64,000 nt of DNA from Dillenia suffruticosa (Eukaryota > Streptophyta > Magnoliopsida > Dilleniales > Dilleniaceae). Numbering within the stretch: the stretch's first letter is position 1; the number at the start of each line of letters is the position of its first letter. The position numbers were made by a program, and so were the translations under genes. Positions 25,646 through 39,865 of the stretch are shown piece after piece. The stretch lies in NCBI GenBank assembly GCA_033439265.1, contig JAVTVX010000010.1:21007056-21071055 (forward strand), read 5' to 3'. The notes under the pieces were generated by a model that ran no database searches, had not been told where the DNA came from, and saw only the letters and a list, made by a program, of their open reading frames with translations.

Positions 25646-27311
25646 AAAAAAGAAAAGAAAAAAAAACAACACCACCCATGTAAAATTTCTTGATCAAAAT
25701 TGACAAAAGGCCCCAGAAACTCGAGTCCATACCGGAGGACCATCTACAAGTCGCACAAGGGAACAGAATTCGAGCCGATGTAGGACACAATCTGAATCAA
25801 ATCACATGCCACAGGTTTTTTGAGGTTACTAAACAAGTGAAGCTGAGCTTTAAGACCAGTTCAACGAACAAGCCAGCAAGTTCTCATTGTCAAGGTGTCT
25901 TAAAGTAACAACGAAGCTCATTGGCAGCTATAGCGTTGGAACAGTATAAAGATTTGACAGGTAGAGATACATAAAGAGACGACATTCAAATTCCAAGATA
26001 TTTAAGACCCTACATGCTAGAAGCTAGAGACTAGAATCAACTTATCTTCCATCTTCAAGCTCACATACCTAAAATGTATAACGATTACTTGACTGAAACC
26101 CAAAATGTATATCAAAAGTTGAAACAGAAAAATAACAAAGCCATCCAGTCCTGTTACCTGGAATACATTTCTACAGCCATGCGAAAGCCACATCCCCACA
26201 GCATATGACATAACAGCTCGCAACTCACAAAATAGGATGTTACTCAAACCAGGAGTTGACCATCCAAGGTGATGTGGAAAAAGAATCAGTGATTAGCTTT
26301 TTGATGACATGCGCACAAATCTTCCGTAGCACATTACTTCAGTCAATTTATGTCCCCCCATCATATCGCTTGATTAAACTAAATCTCTAAACCATCAAGC
26401 CTAACTTTCCTCATTCAGGACATTCTTATCTCTTTATGCATATCATATCACTTCAATAGATTGACACCTTTTTTCCTCCAACATTTGAAAGATTTTGGGA
26501 TAACAGAAAAACTGATCTAATGAGGAAAAGAAAAGGGCATGCCTATGAGCCAAAACTTACACATCCGAGCAGAGTCATTATTAATGCTCGCCAAATGGTT
26601 AGATTAAGAGGAAATGAAGCAACAAACTGTTGGTTATCAGGAACTGTGCTTCCAAGCAAAGTAGGTTACCAAGGTGCCAAGTTGTGTTGCCTTACCTACA
26701 ACTCAGCAACCAAGTCATGAATCACACTCAAAGGCAGATGTTCAACAAGAATATCAAGTAAAATATATACAAAGAGTACCTGCACTCCCGTGGGGCTCGC
26801 CTTCTCCATTGTAGTATGTGTGGTTGATTAATAAAGCTAAAGCAGGGGAACAAACGTAACCAAAACTAGCTTGAATACCAATATTAACATTTAGTTCATT
26901 ATAAAGTGTATAATTGGTATTGTATGTGAAAACAAAATTGTTTCCTCAAACACAACCGATATGACTGTTGGGCAACACACAACTTTAACTTTCACTTTCA
27001 GGGAACATTCAATGTATAGGGAACCAGCTTGGTAGCTTAATTTGGATAACAAAGTCACACTATACTTGGGATGAACTTGGATCTCAGCATTTTCGACCTG
27101 CAAATAACAAAAGAATTAGAAGACACCCAACTGCATAATACACACCAAGACGTAAAACCACAATGGTTTAAATATAGCATTCTGATTACAGTGAAACAAC
27201 AAACTAAAGCAATGCTGCATGTCAGTAAAAGCAGATTTAATGTTGACAATTTGCAGGTTGGAATCACTGTGCTCAAATTTCCAAGGTCCAACAAAACTAA
27301 TCTAAAACTGT

Positions 27312-27593
27312 CAAATAATAATTGAGAAACATATAATGTGACAGTGACCAGTTGATATATTGACTCGCCATATCATGGAGAGCAAAAAAGGGAGGGACCA
27401 CAAAATTTAACATGTTAAAACAGTTTTCGTGATGAAACTTTACAGCACTGTCTAATGAGGCAAATAATAATTGAGAAACACATAATGTGACAGTGACCAG
27501 TTGATATATTGACTAACCTGCCATATCATGGAGAAAAAAAACCACAAGATATAACATGTTGAAACACTTTTCGCAATGAAACCTCACAGCAGA
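27312..27593. repeat. Tandem duplication, period about 149 bp
   Basis: CAAATAATAATTGAGAAACA begins at 27312 (one base different) and at 27461. The following GTGACAGTGACCAGTTGATA is identical in both. Later blocks (AACATGTTAAAACAG and AACATGTTGAAACAC; GATGAAACTTTACAGCA and AATGAAACCTCACAGCA) also align. The duplication sits just 3' of the NOT4 stop codon. Confidence 0.85.
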
Positions 27594-27963
27594 TAATATC
27601 ATGGATAGAAGGTGCACCTAGATGAGACTACAATCCGATGCATTAGTCACCAAATCAGTGTCAAACATGTACAGAGAGAGAAGCAAGGAATTCATTATCA
27701 TACAAGCAAATCCTTGACATGCTATATTGCTACCAGGCAGAAATTTTCAACACAACCTTGCATCAGATACAATAAATAAGGAACTGCATCCGTACCTCCA
27801 GATCTGCAGAGACCCACATTTCATCTTTGATCCCTCATCAAGCATGCCCAACAAATATCTTCACTGCCACTCGACTTCCTGCGAAGGACGTCAATATACT
27901 GTTTTCATCACACTGATCATTGGATCTGCAACCAACTGAAGAAACCAAGTCCCTCTGATGACA

Positions 27964-30900
27964 TCAAATCCCAAAACTTCTGTTATATAGATCACCTGAA
28001 CTAGGCATTCGGAACTTTGAATCGTCATAACCCGTATAAAACTTGTTCAGCCCAAGCCTCTCATTTCTCAGTCTTTCAGCCATGACCAAATCATTTCCAC
28101 CATGAACCTCACTCCAACCATCCCAGTGCCCATTTGAAGTTAGTGCACTTCTAGACCGCTGGAGAGACAATTGTGCAAATGGGGATAGATTGTTGACTTG
28201 GGATTGCTCCATGAGCCTTGAATGAATGCCATAAGCATCAGCAAGCGGTGAAAAACTTTCCCCAATATCAGAAAATCTTAAGTTATGGTGCGGTGAGAGG
28301 GACCTTTGCATCAGTAATTGGAGCCTCGTCTCATTTTCAAAAGCACTATACTGAGAAGGGAAATTTGATCGCATGTCTACAGCGGGATTATTAAGCGCAC
28401 TTTGGAGCCTGCCTTTACCAACTGCCAGAATCGCAGGATCCATAAACTCAAGATCCCCAGCAGTTCCAATATTACTGGTCGGAGGTACCTGATAGGAATT
28501 CCGTAGCAATGAAGATTCTACCAAATGATTACCTGAGTACAAGAGAGGTATTTTAGCAGTTTAAAGAATTGGGCTTAAGCCTAAAATTCTGTGCAAAGAA
28601 AGGTAACAATCGTAATAATAGTAACAGTACTAATATCAATATCTCAAAGTCTAACCTGATGAATCAAAAGCTTGTTCACTTCTCTCCTGAGATGAAAATC
28701 CAGGAGGCACCCTGCTAGGAAGAGAGAATCCTGGTGGAGCTGATACCTGAGCTCTTGAAGCTGTGCAGGCACAGTATAGAAAAGCAATAAGAGATACAAC
28801 TAGCCCAGTCTAATACAAGAGAGAAAAAGAGATGTCCACGGAGTACACTATACGAAGTGTTACTTGCTTAGAAAAATCCTACTTTAGATGGTCATTTCTT
28901 CCATATTTTCATTTTCAAAGATGTCTCAAACAGTGCTTGAAAGATCCCAAGGTTTAAAACAACCAACAAACATCCATCTGCAGATTTGGAAATAAAAATA
29001 CTATGATAAACAAGACCGGACTTTAAAACACAATAATGACGAACAAGACCAGAGAAGTCCCCAGGGAATCCAATTCTATCAGCTTCTAAAGAGAGAACCG
29101 AACCATAAGCACATCAAAGAAAAGATGACAGACGATCAACATGCTACACATCTCTGTCACACTCATAGATCTTTTCTTAGGAAGAAAAGCAACACAGATT
29201 TGGGAATAAAAAGGAGCAGCAGGCTAAGGATTTCAAATTTAATGGTCCAAATTCACTAGAATATCTGTCAAGAGGCACATAAGGCCTACTGATTTGACAA
29301 AAGATCGCATGGATCCATCCAAGAAGAGCCTACCAATGCTTTAAAACTCCAACTACATAAGAAAGTTCATCCCCAATTACTCAAAATATACTCCATGAGT
29401 TTTTGCATCTTCCTAGCAACTCACCAATCATGTGACATGACAGACATTTGGTACCAAGAAAGGGAATAGAAGTAATCAAAAGTGTGGAGAGAACCAAGAT
29501 AAATCAACTGCACTGATACATCATGAATTCCCCATGCATACATGAAGATGTGCAGAAGTGAAAGCACACAAACTTACAAAACCACATATATCTGCCTATA
29601 TGCATAATGAACAGAAGATGAACATCAACTGGGCAAAGAACAAAAATACTCACCAGACAACTTGTTGGACGCAATTACAGAATGGCTACCAATACAGTTA
29701 TCATTTTGGCTCACACTACTTGAATAGAACCCCTTACTTGCGAGCCCATCCAGGTAGGAAGGTCTGCTTTCAATAAAATTCCTCGGCACTTGACCCATGC
29801 TACTAAAAGGTTCAACATCGGTTCCTTGGTTGTTAGAATCCTCCAATCTTGCAAAAGTAAATCTAGACTGGTTGCTGTTTTGTGATTTGAAGGAGCTTGA
29901 GAGTTTAATTGAACCTCGATCTTGATCACTTTCACCCAACAATTTAGCTAAATTCTGGGCTGAGGATAATGAATCATCCCATGGGTCAAAATCCATTGAC
30001 AATATATTTGAGATTATGCTGCTTTCTCCAATATCTTTAGCCATATTGCTGCCAACATAACTAGTTTCAAGTTTACTAACTTGCTTTTTACCTGCTTCAT
30101 TTGGAAGCAAATAAGATCTCTCAAAGGTCCCATCCAACTCAGTTGCACAGCTAACCAAGTTCTCATGGTATCCATTTGATAATGATGAAATGCCAGATGC
30201 ATGTGAAGTAGATCCTCCAATGAATTTATTATCCACAATTAAAGAATCTACGCCTATATTTGCAGCACCACAAACCTCACTATCAGGCCAAGAATGGCCC
30301 TTAAGATGATTTGGTACATGAAAAGAATGCATTTGAGTGGGCAAATAAGGAGACTGGTTCACAAATTCCAAATCCTTGAGCCTTTGTTCAACAAATGCTT
30401 CTATATCATCATCTGCTTCAGAGGAAGCATTTTGTGCCTCTTGTGCTTGCATATCTGTCCTCGAATCACAACGATCTCTCGAAACATTAACACCATAAAC
30501 AACTGAGGCAGTTTTGGTTCCTGCTGTTGAAGCTAAAGTTTCACCAAACTGTTCTAAAATATATGGAAGAGAACTGTGATTTCCAGTTGATTTATGCAAC
30601 ATACTACCAGAGAGTGAATTGTTTGGCCCAATAACAGCAGAATCTTCATTCTCAAGTTGTTCACCAGTGTTTGTCGATAATACCTCAGAATGTAAATTCT
30701 GAAACTTTCCAGCAGGGGATACACTATCACTTTTTTCTGGACCAGCGCTATAAGACTGTACATTGACCTCGGTATTTTTAATGAGAGGGACTACACTACT
30801 GCCCCTACGATCATCTTTCATAGCAGGAGGAGAAGAAAATTGGCTGCCTCTGCTTGCAGTATCAGGATGTCCATTTGATATAATACATACCTCAGACACA

Positions 30901-33900
30901 GTTGTTTGAAGATCTGAGCTACTGTGGTGTTTTGTTGATTTCAAAGTCTCCAATTTCCCACTAGGTTGCAGTGTATAACAGTCCTCTTTTGACAAAAGCT
31001 TTTTCCCTTCCTCACAGTGTAATAAAGATGATTGAGTTGTGCTTGAAACTGCGGCCAGAGACCCAACTGAACCATTAAATGAATCGGGTTTTTGCCAAAA
31101 AGGTCCAGTAGATGAAGCCAAACTGCCAGCTGGATGTTGGGAATTCGATGCCCGCATTCCCCTGTTAAATAAATTTGCAAGATCAGACTCACAACCAATA
31201 TAATTTGAATTACAACAGCGCAATAAATTTTCATACCATGAAGCTCCTGCAGGGAGAGCCATAGATCTAACCACACTGCCCTTTGGAGGAGAACCTCTGA
31301 CTGTGCTTGGTGGATTCTGCTGTATACACGCAGCCAAAATATGCTAAGTAGAAATGCATACAGCATCAAACCACAAAACAAGTTGCAATTGTTTCAGAAC
31401 TATGAGGATTTTAATTTTGGTGGGAAGTCACTTTTGAATAGTATCATTCAACCACAAGTTTCATTATGTAGATAACACGCAAACTTTGGAAGTGCAGTAC
31501 ATCCTTAAGTTGGAAACTGTTTAATTTCAATTAAATGATATTAATGGCATCTAAATTAATTTAACAGAAAACCATTTGCTTGCCACAAATTATTCCAAAT
31601 AGGGAGAGAAGTATAAGTTCATACTGAAAGTCTTACATTTGTAGCACTTCTGATAATTGGTTTCCCAGAAGCAGCAGAACTGTTGCTGCAGCAGTAGTCA
31701 TCTGCCGGAGGAGGCAAAACACTCCCTGAACGCCGTTGCATGTTATTTGTTGCACCAGTAATTTGCTGAACTCTACTCCTTCATAAAAATAATGCAGCTT
31801 AAAAAAATCCGATGATGCAAAGTAGAAACACAGAAGCAAAGCTAAAAGAAGAGGAACAAAGAAAAAGGATTAACACTTTAAGCCATAAAACTGCCACCTA
31901 CACCATCCTGAAGCAATGTATTACTCGATGTATGTATATCATCTCCAGAGGTTGTCTCGATGGTTTAATGACATTTTCTCATGTTTTCTCACCCTGTTCT
32001 GAATAAAACTTCAATCTTCAAGATCCTCCTAACATACTCGTTAATAACTCTGAGCTTTCTCACAGGCAGAAGAAAAAAAATGGAGGTACACAGAGACAAG
32101 ATGTGTTCTTAGATAACAAACAACTAATATGACCTCCAACAGAATGCAATTCAATTTTTGGAGGAAAAAAAATAAACAAGCCTTAGTTAAGGTTGAGTTG
32201 GCTTTACAAGAGAGGTACAATCCTTTTACTTTGATCTTCTCCATTGCCAAGTTTCCAGCACAGATGAAAACTCAATTTCTTCATGATGGCACTAATCTGC
32301 TTTGACAAGCCATTTACAAAACAGCCTTTTGCATTGTGCCACTCAACATGGGCACATTGAAGCCCCCCTAAAGTGGTGCAACGTTCACATCTATCCTTAA
32401 AAGCTACTAATTTCCGTGCAATATAAATGTGGTGATCAGGTTTCAAGCTACTACTTCCAGTATAACTGTCAAAAACATACATCTTGCTTCTCAAACAAAT
32501 CACTACCACTGTGCAACATTGGAAGGTGGAATGTCATCAGCACTGAATAAAAAAGGCTTAAATGCACATTACATGAACCATGTTAGCATTGATCAAGCAA
32601 CAAAACTAGCACAGTTGTTAAGACCAAAAATTAGACACCACTCCATGTTCATATTCAAGTATATTAGTGAAACACATGCAATACTAGGTATCCACAAGCC
32701 TACCCTCCACAAAATCAACCATTTTTCTTCAAAAATAATTCATTGTATTCAATAATAGATGTCAAATATACGTATTTGTGTAGTCATAACACATGCACAC
32801 AATAATAAACATTTTTCCATGTAAATTTACCTTGAATATGCAGAAATGATCTCATCTTTAGTGAAACTATCCTCTTGTGAACCTATCTCATGCAAATACA
32901 GGCAATCTGGATTGCTGCAAGGCTGGGAAATTAAAAGCACAATCTTCTCAATACATGACCTTAACAACAAAGATAGAACCAGATGCATACAGTGTAACAT
33001 TCTAAATGCTGAAATTAGTTTGAACATATCACATACCACATTTCGAAGCCATGCATGACAATACTTCGTTGTTCCAAAGCATGCCCTGTAAGTGAGCTCC
33101 ACAAAATTATCAAGATAGACATGCACACAGTAAAGATATGAATGCACACAAATCCAACGAAGCAGAATTTCCAATCTAAATAGTCCCTTACCTCAATGAT
33201 CTACTATCCAATGTGTATCCATGTACAGATTGAATACAACGAATTGCTTCCTCCTCTTTTGAGTATGTAATATATCTGACCACAGAATAAATAAAGCCAA
33301 TGAACATCTAGAGATAATAAACACAAGGTTTTCTTCAAAATCCTGAAATTTGTCCACCAAGAGGGAATGAAAAGATCATAGGATTAATGAAAAGGTTAAG
33401 CTTGCAAACAAAATGAATCTGCTATTGTTATCCGACCTAAACTTTTTCCTTTTTTGGTTGAAGTATGTATTTGAGGCAGGTAGGCTATGAGAGCATCAAA
33501 GCAAAGACACGGTCAACAAGATTAAGACAGGCATCCAGAGGTATAAACTTACACACTACAAGTATTATTTGAAAAATGTTGAATGGCACCAGATGCAGTT
33601 CGAGATATAGAAACTTTCAGAACTTTCCCATACTGAGCAAAATACTCTTTTCTTTGAAGAAGCTGAACAAACAAGAAAGAACACCAGCATTAGCCATGCA
33701 CAAAATAATAATAATAACAATAATAAAATAATGAGCAAGCACATGTTCAGAGAGTCAAAAGTACATACATCTTCATCTGCTAGATTAAGAGGTAATCCAA
33801 CAACATAAACAAGGTTCCTCTGAATCACTCGTACACTACTAAGCTGTTTTCTTCCTTCAGAAGTTTTAGACTTTGCCTTCTGTGACTTTTTCTTTTCTAA

Positions 33901-35530
33901 ATTGATCTCAGAAACCAATCTGCTAAGGGTAAATGATAAAGGAAAAGGTGAATAACCATCCACTGAGAACTTTCACAACCTTTTTTTTTTCCATAACATA
34001 CCCACCTTTCACAATTCGCCGCCGTCCCAACAATCTTTTCTTTGTCATAAGGCACACGACAAGCAGGACAACGACCCTCAGTCTCATCCTTCTCTGCCAT
34101 GTTCATTATGTTGTGCCAACACCAGACACATATCTGCCACAGTTCAGACAAGGTCTCAATAATTATACTAAGCAACCCACCAAGAAAAGTAACAAGACCG
34201 GAGGTTATTCTCAGTATACATACAAATAAACTATTATTTTAACAAATAACAAGTCATCACTAAACACAAAATCTTCTTTAGAAACCATCCAAAAGGAAAC
34301 TAGACCAAGGGCAAGGTACAGGCTATAAATAGCATGCAGCAACACCAAGAATTCTCCTCCTGCAACTTTTGTACATCAGTTGAAAGGTAACAGATAGGCC
34401 AACAAGAATTAAAGTATCCAAATGTTATATCTTTGATCAACTGTCTTTCTATAGTACTTCATCACTACATATAATAATTAAGCGATAGCATGACTGCTTG
34501 CCTGCTCCAAGCATGCCACACGGATCAGGAAGAAAACATAAGAGCAACAAAGGTGACTCTCACAGGAATCCTAAATGCAATATATGCTCATCTAGTTTAA
34601 TCCTTGACCAAATTCTGATCTTGAAGCATTCACCAAGAACTATTGATCCACAGTCAAGATCACATGAGTTAAGTACCAACACCCAAGAACCTAATTAAGT
34701 CATAGCACAAAGAGAACCCTTAATGGTTGCAGAAAATGCAAAACCCCCAGGAACTAAAATGAAGTTAGAACTAAAATGTTACTGGTAGCAAAACTAAATG
34801 GTCCATATATCTTTATGGATTATATTACTATGTGGATTCATAACAAGAGAAATCAATTAACTTAACTAAAACTCACTGCATCAAAATATGGAGAGGTATT
34901 TCCTCTATCTAAGTTAATGAAGAAAAGAAGAGTTAAGTGCAACCCAAATAACATGACTGAGTTTATTAAGCTGCACAAACCCAATGACCATGAAGAGAGA
35001 TAAAGATTAGGTTCTTTAGCTGAATTCTAAAATCAATTACAAGTGAGGAGCACCTAGAGGTATACCAGAGTAGGACACTTCATACAGATTTATGCATCAG
35101 TTAAATGTACATAAAGCCACTCATGCTCACCCAAAGCAAACAGAGAACTTTCACCTAAAGAGAGCATTTATTTCACCGTGAAGACATTCAAGCATCACAT
35201 TTGTTGATTAACTTCAGCCTTCGTGTTTACATTATAAAGTATCAAATTAGGAACATAAAAGCGCCTTGGTGCCTAGATTTTAGGGTGTTTCTCAACCCCG
35301 CAAGTTGTGTCCATGTCCTCCATTTATAGGAGCGGCCAATAGTCCAAACCATGCGACCATGCCCCCCAGAAAATAAATGCATACCCTAAAATGCAATTCA
35401 TAATTGGATAACTCAGATCATAACAGGTGTTGCCAACCTCATAGCCGCATTTGCATGGCTTCAATTGCTGATCAGTCAAGTCCATCTCCTCAGCACAAAG
35501 AGGACACGTCTTTTCTCCCTCGTCGCTCAT
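27964..35530 (-). CDS. NOT4: CCR4-NOT transcription complex subunit 4 (NOT4), RING/RRM E3 ubiquitin ligase
   Basis: NOT4 is the E3 ubiquitin-ligase subunit of the CCR4-NOT deadenylation complex, acting in mRNA decay and co-translational quality control. Coding exons in transcript order are 35438-35530, 34006-34133, 33769-33919, 33553-33662, 33192-33275, 33037-33085, 32831-32922, 31637-31772, 29654-31316 (or 31319), 28656-28760 and 27964-28532. They total 3,180 nt, or 1,059 residues, in one frame. The N-terminus MSDEGEKTCPLCAEEMD opens a C4C4 RING with Cys 9, 12, 26, 28, 33, 36, 53 and 56. A lysine-rich linker leads to an RRM (about 108-190, with NLVYVVGLPL). A CCCH finger follows (ACFGTTKYCHAW, then PCSNPDCLYLHE). 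The long C-terminal half is serine-rich and disordered, with plant-conserved DPWDDSLSSAQNLAKLLGE and a PPGFS repeat. Start choice follows the RING and the acceptor just upstream. No defect was seen. Confidence 0.95.
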
Positions 35531-35537
35531 GGTTGCC

Positions 35538-36102
35538 TGAAACCAAAAGCACTTAACATCAGGCATAAAATCTAGCACATGCTCTTCTTTGGAAGAAATA
35601 AACAACCATTGCCACAAATGCATACAAAAAAGAAAAAAAATGCATTCTCAACCAATATTAAGAACAAAAGAGCAGCAATGCATCTGAATAAACTAGATTA
35701 AAAAAAAAAAAACAGAATCCTTAAAACTACAAAAACCTAATCTAATTCCATGGCTACACCTTGACTTCTTAAGGGTGAAAAAATCAAATTAAACCATAAT
35801 CAAAGTGAAATAAACAAGAAATAGGAACCCAAAAACAGGTCGCAGATCGAGAGAGACTCACAATCGCAGGCATTCAATACCCAACGAGTAATCCAAAATC
35901 CTCAAAGACAAATATCAAAATCTATCATTTGCAAGCGAACAATGACGAAATTGAAAAGGTAAAAATTAGGGTTTGAGAAAAACAAGAAAGGGTGAGACCG
36001 ATTCGAGGGGAGAAAAATTAGGGATCTGATATGAGCTAAAAAAGAAGACATTGACGAACAATAATTAATAAAGAAATCGAAATTAAATGGAAGACTTACA
36101 GT
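35538..36102 (-). other. Probable 5'-UTR intron and first exon edge of NOT4
   Basis: On the minus strand a T-rich acceptor TTTGGTTTCAG lies just upstream of the NOT4 ATG, at about 35537. A good donor, CACT followed by GTAAGTC, lies at about 36100. The two would remove about 565 bp of leader. The non-coding first exon would lie between about 36100 and 36200. An alternative donor near 35860 is possible. Confidence 0.5.
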
Positions 36103-36194
36103 GATGGATCGAAGGCGAAGAATGAATATGAGAAGAAGATGAGATATGATTGAGAGAAAGAGATGAAGACGATGAGACTGGAGAATACCACAAA

Positions 36195-36240
36195 GGCCTT
36201 TTGGGGGAGAGAGAGGGAGAGGGAGAGGGAGAGGGAGTCC
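36195..36240 (-). promoter_or_regulatory. GA/CT tract at the NOT4 leader or promoter
   Basis: A GAGAGAGGGAGAGGGAGAGG-type tract, which reads CT-rich in the NOT4 sense, lies about 100 bp above the probable first exon donor. It parallels CT-rich leaders at the other genes here. Its role is inferred. Confidence 0.45.
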
Positions 36241-36395
36241 CTTGGTTTTTTTGGTTTTTGGATGGCTTTTTGGCTGCTGCTTTTCTTGCGTCGCTGTCTG
36301 TTAAATATTTATGGGCGTTTACTGAACGCCCCATGGTTTTAATTGTGAAATTCCATAAATGTCCTTACGCGGTGGAAATGGCAATTTCTTTTTGA

Positions 36396-37800
36396 CGGAT
36401 TTGCCCTTGGATCATATGCAGTTCGAGGCTACCCATCCGGTTCTTTGTGGGGAAACGCGGTGTTGCGCGTGCAGTGTTGTGGTGGCAACCGGCAACCTAG
36501 CAATAAAGGGATAACGAACAAGTGGAGCCCATACACGCAAATCCTATTGGCTTATTCTTGGATTTTCAATCTTATATTTTAAGATATAAAAAATACATTA
36601 TCATAATGATAAAAAAATCTCATTATTAATACAGTAATGTTAAAATATTTTACTGTAAATAATTTATGGTCATATTACTTTTTTCTTTATTTATAAATAA
36701 AAATACAAACAATTGGGAAAATTAAAATTTATTGGTATTGCTTGAGAATTGTAATTATATTAAGATTAAAATTTATTCAAATTTATTTTTTGGATTTTTT
36801 TTCTTGCCTCAATTTGTTTTATCACTAGTTGAAATTATTCTATTTATAATATTTTTAATTAAATTAAAAATTTTACTAAAAATTTAAAGATTTACTAATC
36901 AAAAAATTTTAAATTTCTCTCTAAAAATGAAGTTGAATTGTTTTAACATTTTTTAATAAAATATTATAGTTATAAAAAAAATCTTATTTATCTACCAAGG
37001 ATTATTATAAATTAATTTTGGAATAACTCCTCACTAATCAAGACAATGATAATTAAACTCACTCGTTATCCGAATGAAGACCGAGTGGCTCAGAGAAGTC
37101 CCGTCATCCATTCCTAGAATTTGCATCATGCATCGCCACGCGACTTTTACGGAAAAGTACGGTAACTTTTGTGAGAGAGAGAGCCGGAGAATGGACGAGT
37201 TATGGCGGGGGTAATTTTGTCCTCTCAAAAAATAAACGAAAGACCCACAAACGAATTAAACAAACAAATGGATAAACAAAAATTAATGAACTATTAGTAT
37301 TTTATGACGTCGGTCAAAGGCTTTTATTCCAGCGACTCTCTCTTAATTACTAATTCTTTATATATTTTCTATAAAGGACCGAGATTTTAATCAAATTAGA
37401 ATTTTATTAAATCTAATTTAAATCGAATTAATTCTTAAAATAAAACTCTTTTATTTTATTTTTATATAATATTCAAATTTAAAATTTTATTTAACGAATA
37501 TCAGTATTTAATCATTAAATCAATTAAATATTGATATATTTTTTTAAATTTAACATGCAAACCTTACTAATTATATTAAAAGATTTTAAGCTTATAAAAA
37601 TTTTTCTTAGTATGTTTTTTAATTATTTTGTCCATACATAATTGTTAGTAATTTAAGTTTCTTCTTATTATTTTATTAAAAAAGTAGCTTCCCGCGCGTG
37701 TACAACAAATTTTTTCTAAAATTCATTATGACGTCATGTTTGATCAGGCTTATAATCAGCTAGCTAATTCTCTTTTTAGTTCGGTAGCCACCTAACTTAT
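36396..37800. other. AT-rich intergenic DNA
   Basis: No gene is seen. The stretch separates the divergent NOT4 promoter from the CT tract and leader-like sequence near 37,810. It is strongly AT-rich between about 36,560 and 37,700. Confidence 0.5.
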
Positions 37801-39865
37801 CGGTTAATTCTCTCTCTCTCTCTCACAGAAACAAACAAAATTACTGGGATCCCAAAAAAAAAGGCACACGGTGTTAAGTAGGGAGGGAGAGCCACGTCTT
37901 CGGATTCTTCGATTCAAGGCAAGTTGAGTTTGTAATTTCTCTGGGGTTTCAATGTCTTATTTGATTTGATCAAATTGTTCTGGTTCAAATTTGATTTTAC
38001 CCTTACCTGTAGATTTTCGGTTTAAATACAGACGACATCTGTTACCTCTGATTTGGAATAGAAAATGTATCATTTTTCATTTGTAATTGATGATCTGGTT
38101 GTGTTGTGCCCTCATTTTGTCATTGTTTGTGGGTTTGTGGCTGTCATTGTTAAGGTCCGACAAGGTTTAGGTTTTCCCAAATGGGTTTGTCCATCCATAG
38201 TTATAGCTCAGTTTGGTGCTGCGAGGCACCTTCTTAGGGAAAATTGGCATTGGGACAACGTTGGTTAAAGTTTCGAAGTTATATTTGGTAAGGAACTGGA
38301 AAACATACTGCATGAATTATTGTTTGATTCATTTTTGGTGTTGGCTCAGCTTATTTTTGAGTTTTTAGGTTTAGGATGTAAAGAAACTACCTTTGGAGAA
38401 AATGCCTAATTGAATTGCCATTACATTAAACTTTGTTATTGACAGTGGTTTTTTCAGGAACTTTTGGGTTATAAGATTGACTTCCTGCACTATGCAGTTA
38501 GTTATTCAGGCAGTGCTCTCGAGGCTTTCTGTTGTTGTCATCTCTTATTAGAAGTGGAACATCGACATCGTACATTAAGTGGGGTGAAATGGTATATATC
38601 AGGGTCATGTATTTTGGGGAAGAGCTAAATGTGAAGCTTGAGTTGAAATTTGCGGTTCAAAGAGTAAGAGATTGGGGGAGATCTTGAAGCAGGATGAGTG
38701 AAGCTTGACTGGGGCCATAAACAAAGCACTAAATTGGTTAATGGAGCTAGAAAAAGTGCTCAAGTTTTTGGGAATTGGGAATCCGAAATGTTTTGAAATT
38801 TTTCAAGTTTTTCATGCCTTACCATTGTGAACGGTAGTCAAGTGCTACTTGCGGTTTTGGTAATTTCTACATGGCTATGAACAACCTTGATAACGTTACT
38901 CTTTTAGGCTTGCAGGCCTATCCTTCCAACCCTTTCGAGGGTGCATTTACTTATTTCCATGCTTTTGGGGATACAATGCTGTTGTTGGAATAAGATATTG
39001 AGTTTGCTTTAGGTTATATGATCGTTTGGGGTGAGACCCTGGTTGGAGTTAGCTGTGGGTTTTTAGTCAATTCTTCCTAGCACTCTGTTTTTCAAATGTA
39101 AACTCAGTTCAACCTATTCATATTCCCAACAATAAACTGAAAAATCTTCTCTATATTTGTGATGTCTCAAAGGAAAGCCTGCCATGACAGCCTGACATTG
39201 ACCGTCTTAGCTGTTATGCATATGCTGCTGACACAAATTGTAGAAGAATTTCGTATTCTATCACATTTCCTTCCCAGTTTAAGGACTGTTGACGAATGAG
39301 AGACGGAGGTAGGATTGACAAGATTGAGAATCACAGGAGAACTTTTACTTTTGATACTCTAAAGAATGTTTTCTAATGCGGTTTGTAAGAAGGCTCGTAG
39401 CTTCTCCCCTCATTTGTTGTTGTACATATATTTGAATCTGAGATCATCAGATTGGAGAAAAGAGTTTGTACCACAAAACTGTCCCCTTGGGGACAGCTTC
39501 TCCCCTCATTAGTGATATAAAAAATGAATTTACCTTAGGAAAAAATGAAAAATGGATATTTCTGATCAAAACTTCATAAATTAGTCCATAGAAAACTGGG
39601 ACCAAAACCTGCCCTGGGGAGTTATAGCCAAAAGAACAAAGATGGGAGAGAAACGCCATTGAAGCAACTGGTTTTATTAATCTTAAATCAATGAATGCTT
39701 GGTGTCCTCCCAGTACACTTAATGGAAAATGGAAAAGGGAAGAAGAGATCCACTTCCTTGCAAAAATCTTCCGCTTATGCATGGCAACCTTTTTGTATTG
39801 CTTCTTTTACTTTTTTTTTTTTTTGGGGGTACAAGAATGACATTTTTTTTGGTACAAGATTGCTT

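Larger units (their letters stand above)
22713..27311. other. Intergenic or distal 3' flank of NOT4
   Basis: No gene with a recognisable family is present. Listed separately are two or three SINE-like copies. There is also a G-run at 23622-23636, a CT tract near 24062-24095 and a C-run at 24536-24547. From about 25,900 onward the DNA is more even in composition and may be 3' UTR or downstream of NOT4, which is transcribed from the right. Confidence 0.45.

Noticed and set aside
29625..31337. ATG near 31337 as a separate gene start
   Set aside because: The 570-residue frame is the large internal NOT4 exon; the upstream ATG lies in an intron just before the acceptor.
35324..35623. Upstream ATG in frame with the NOT4 RING
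   Set aside because: The extension reads through the acceptor of the probable leader intron, and the family N-terminus is MSDEGEK.
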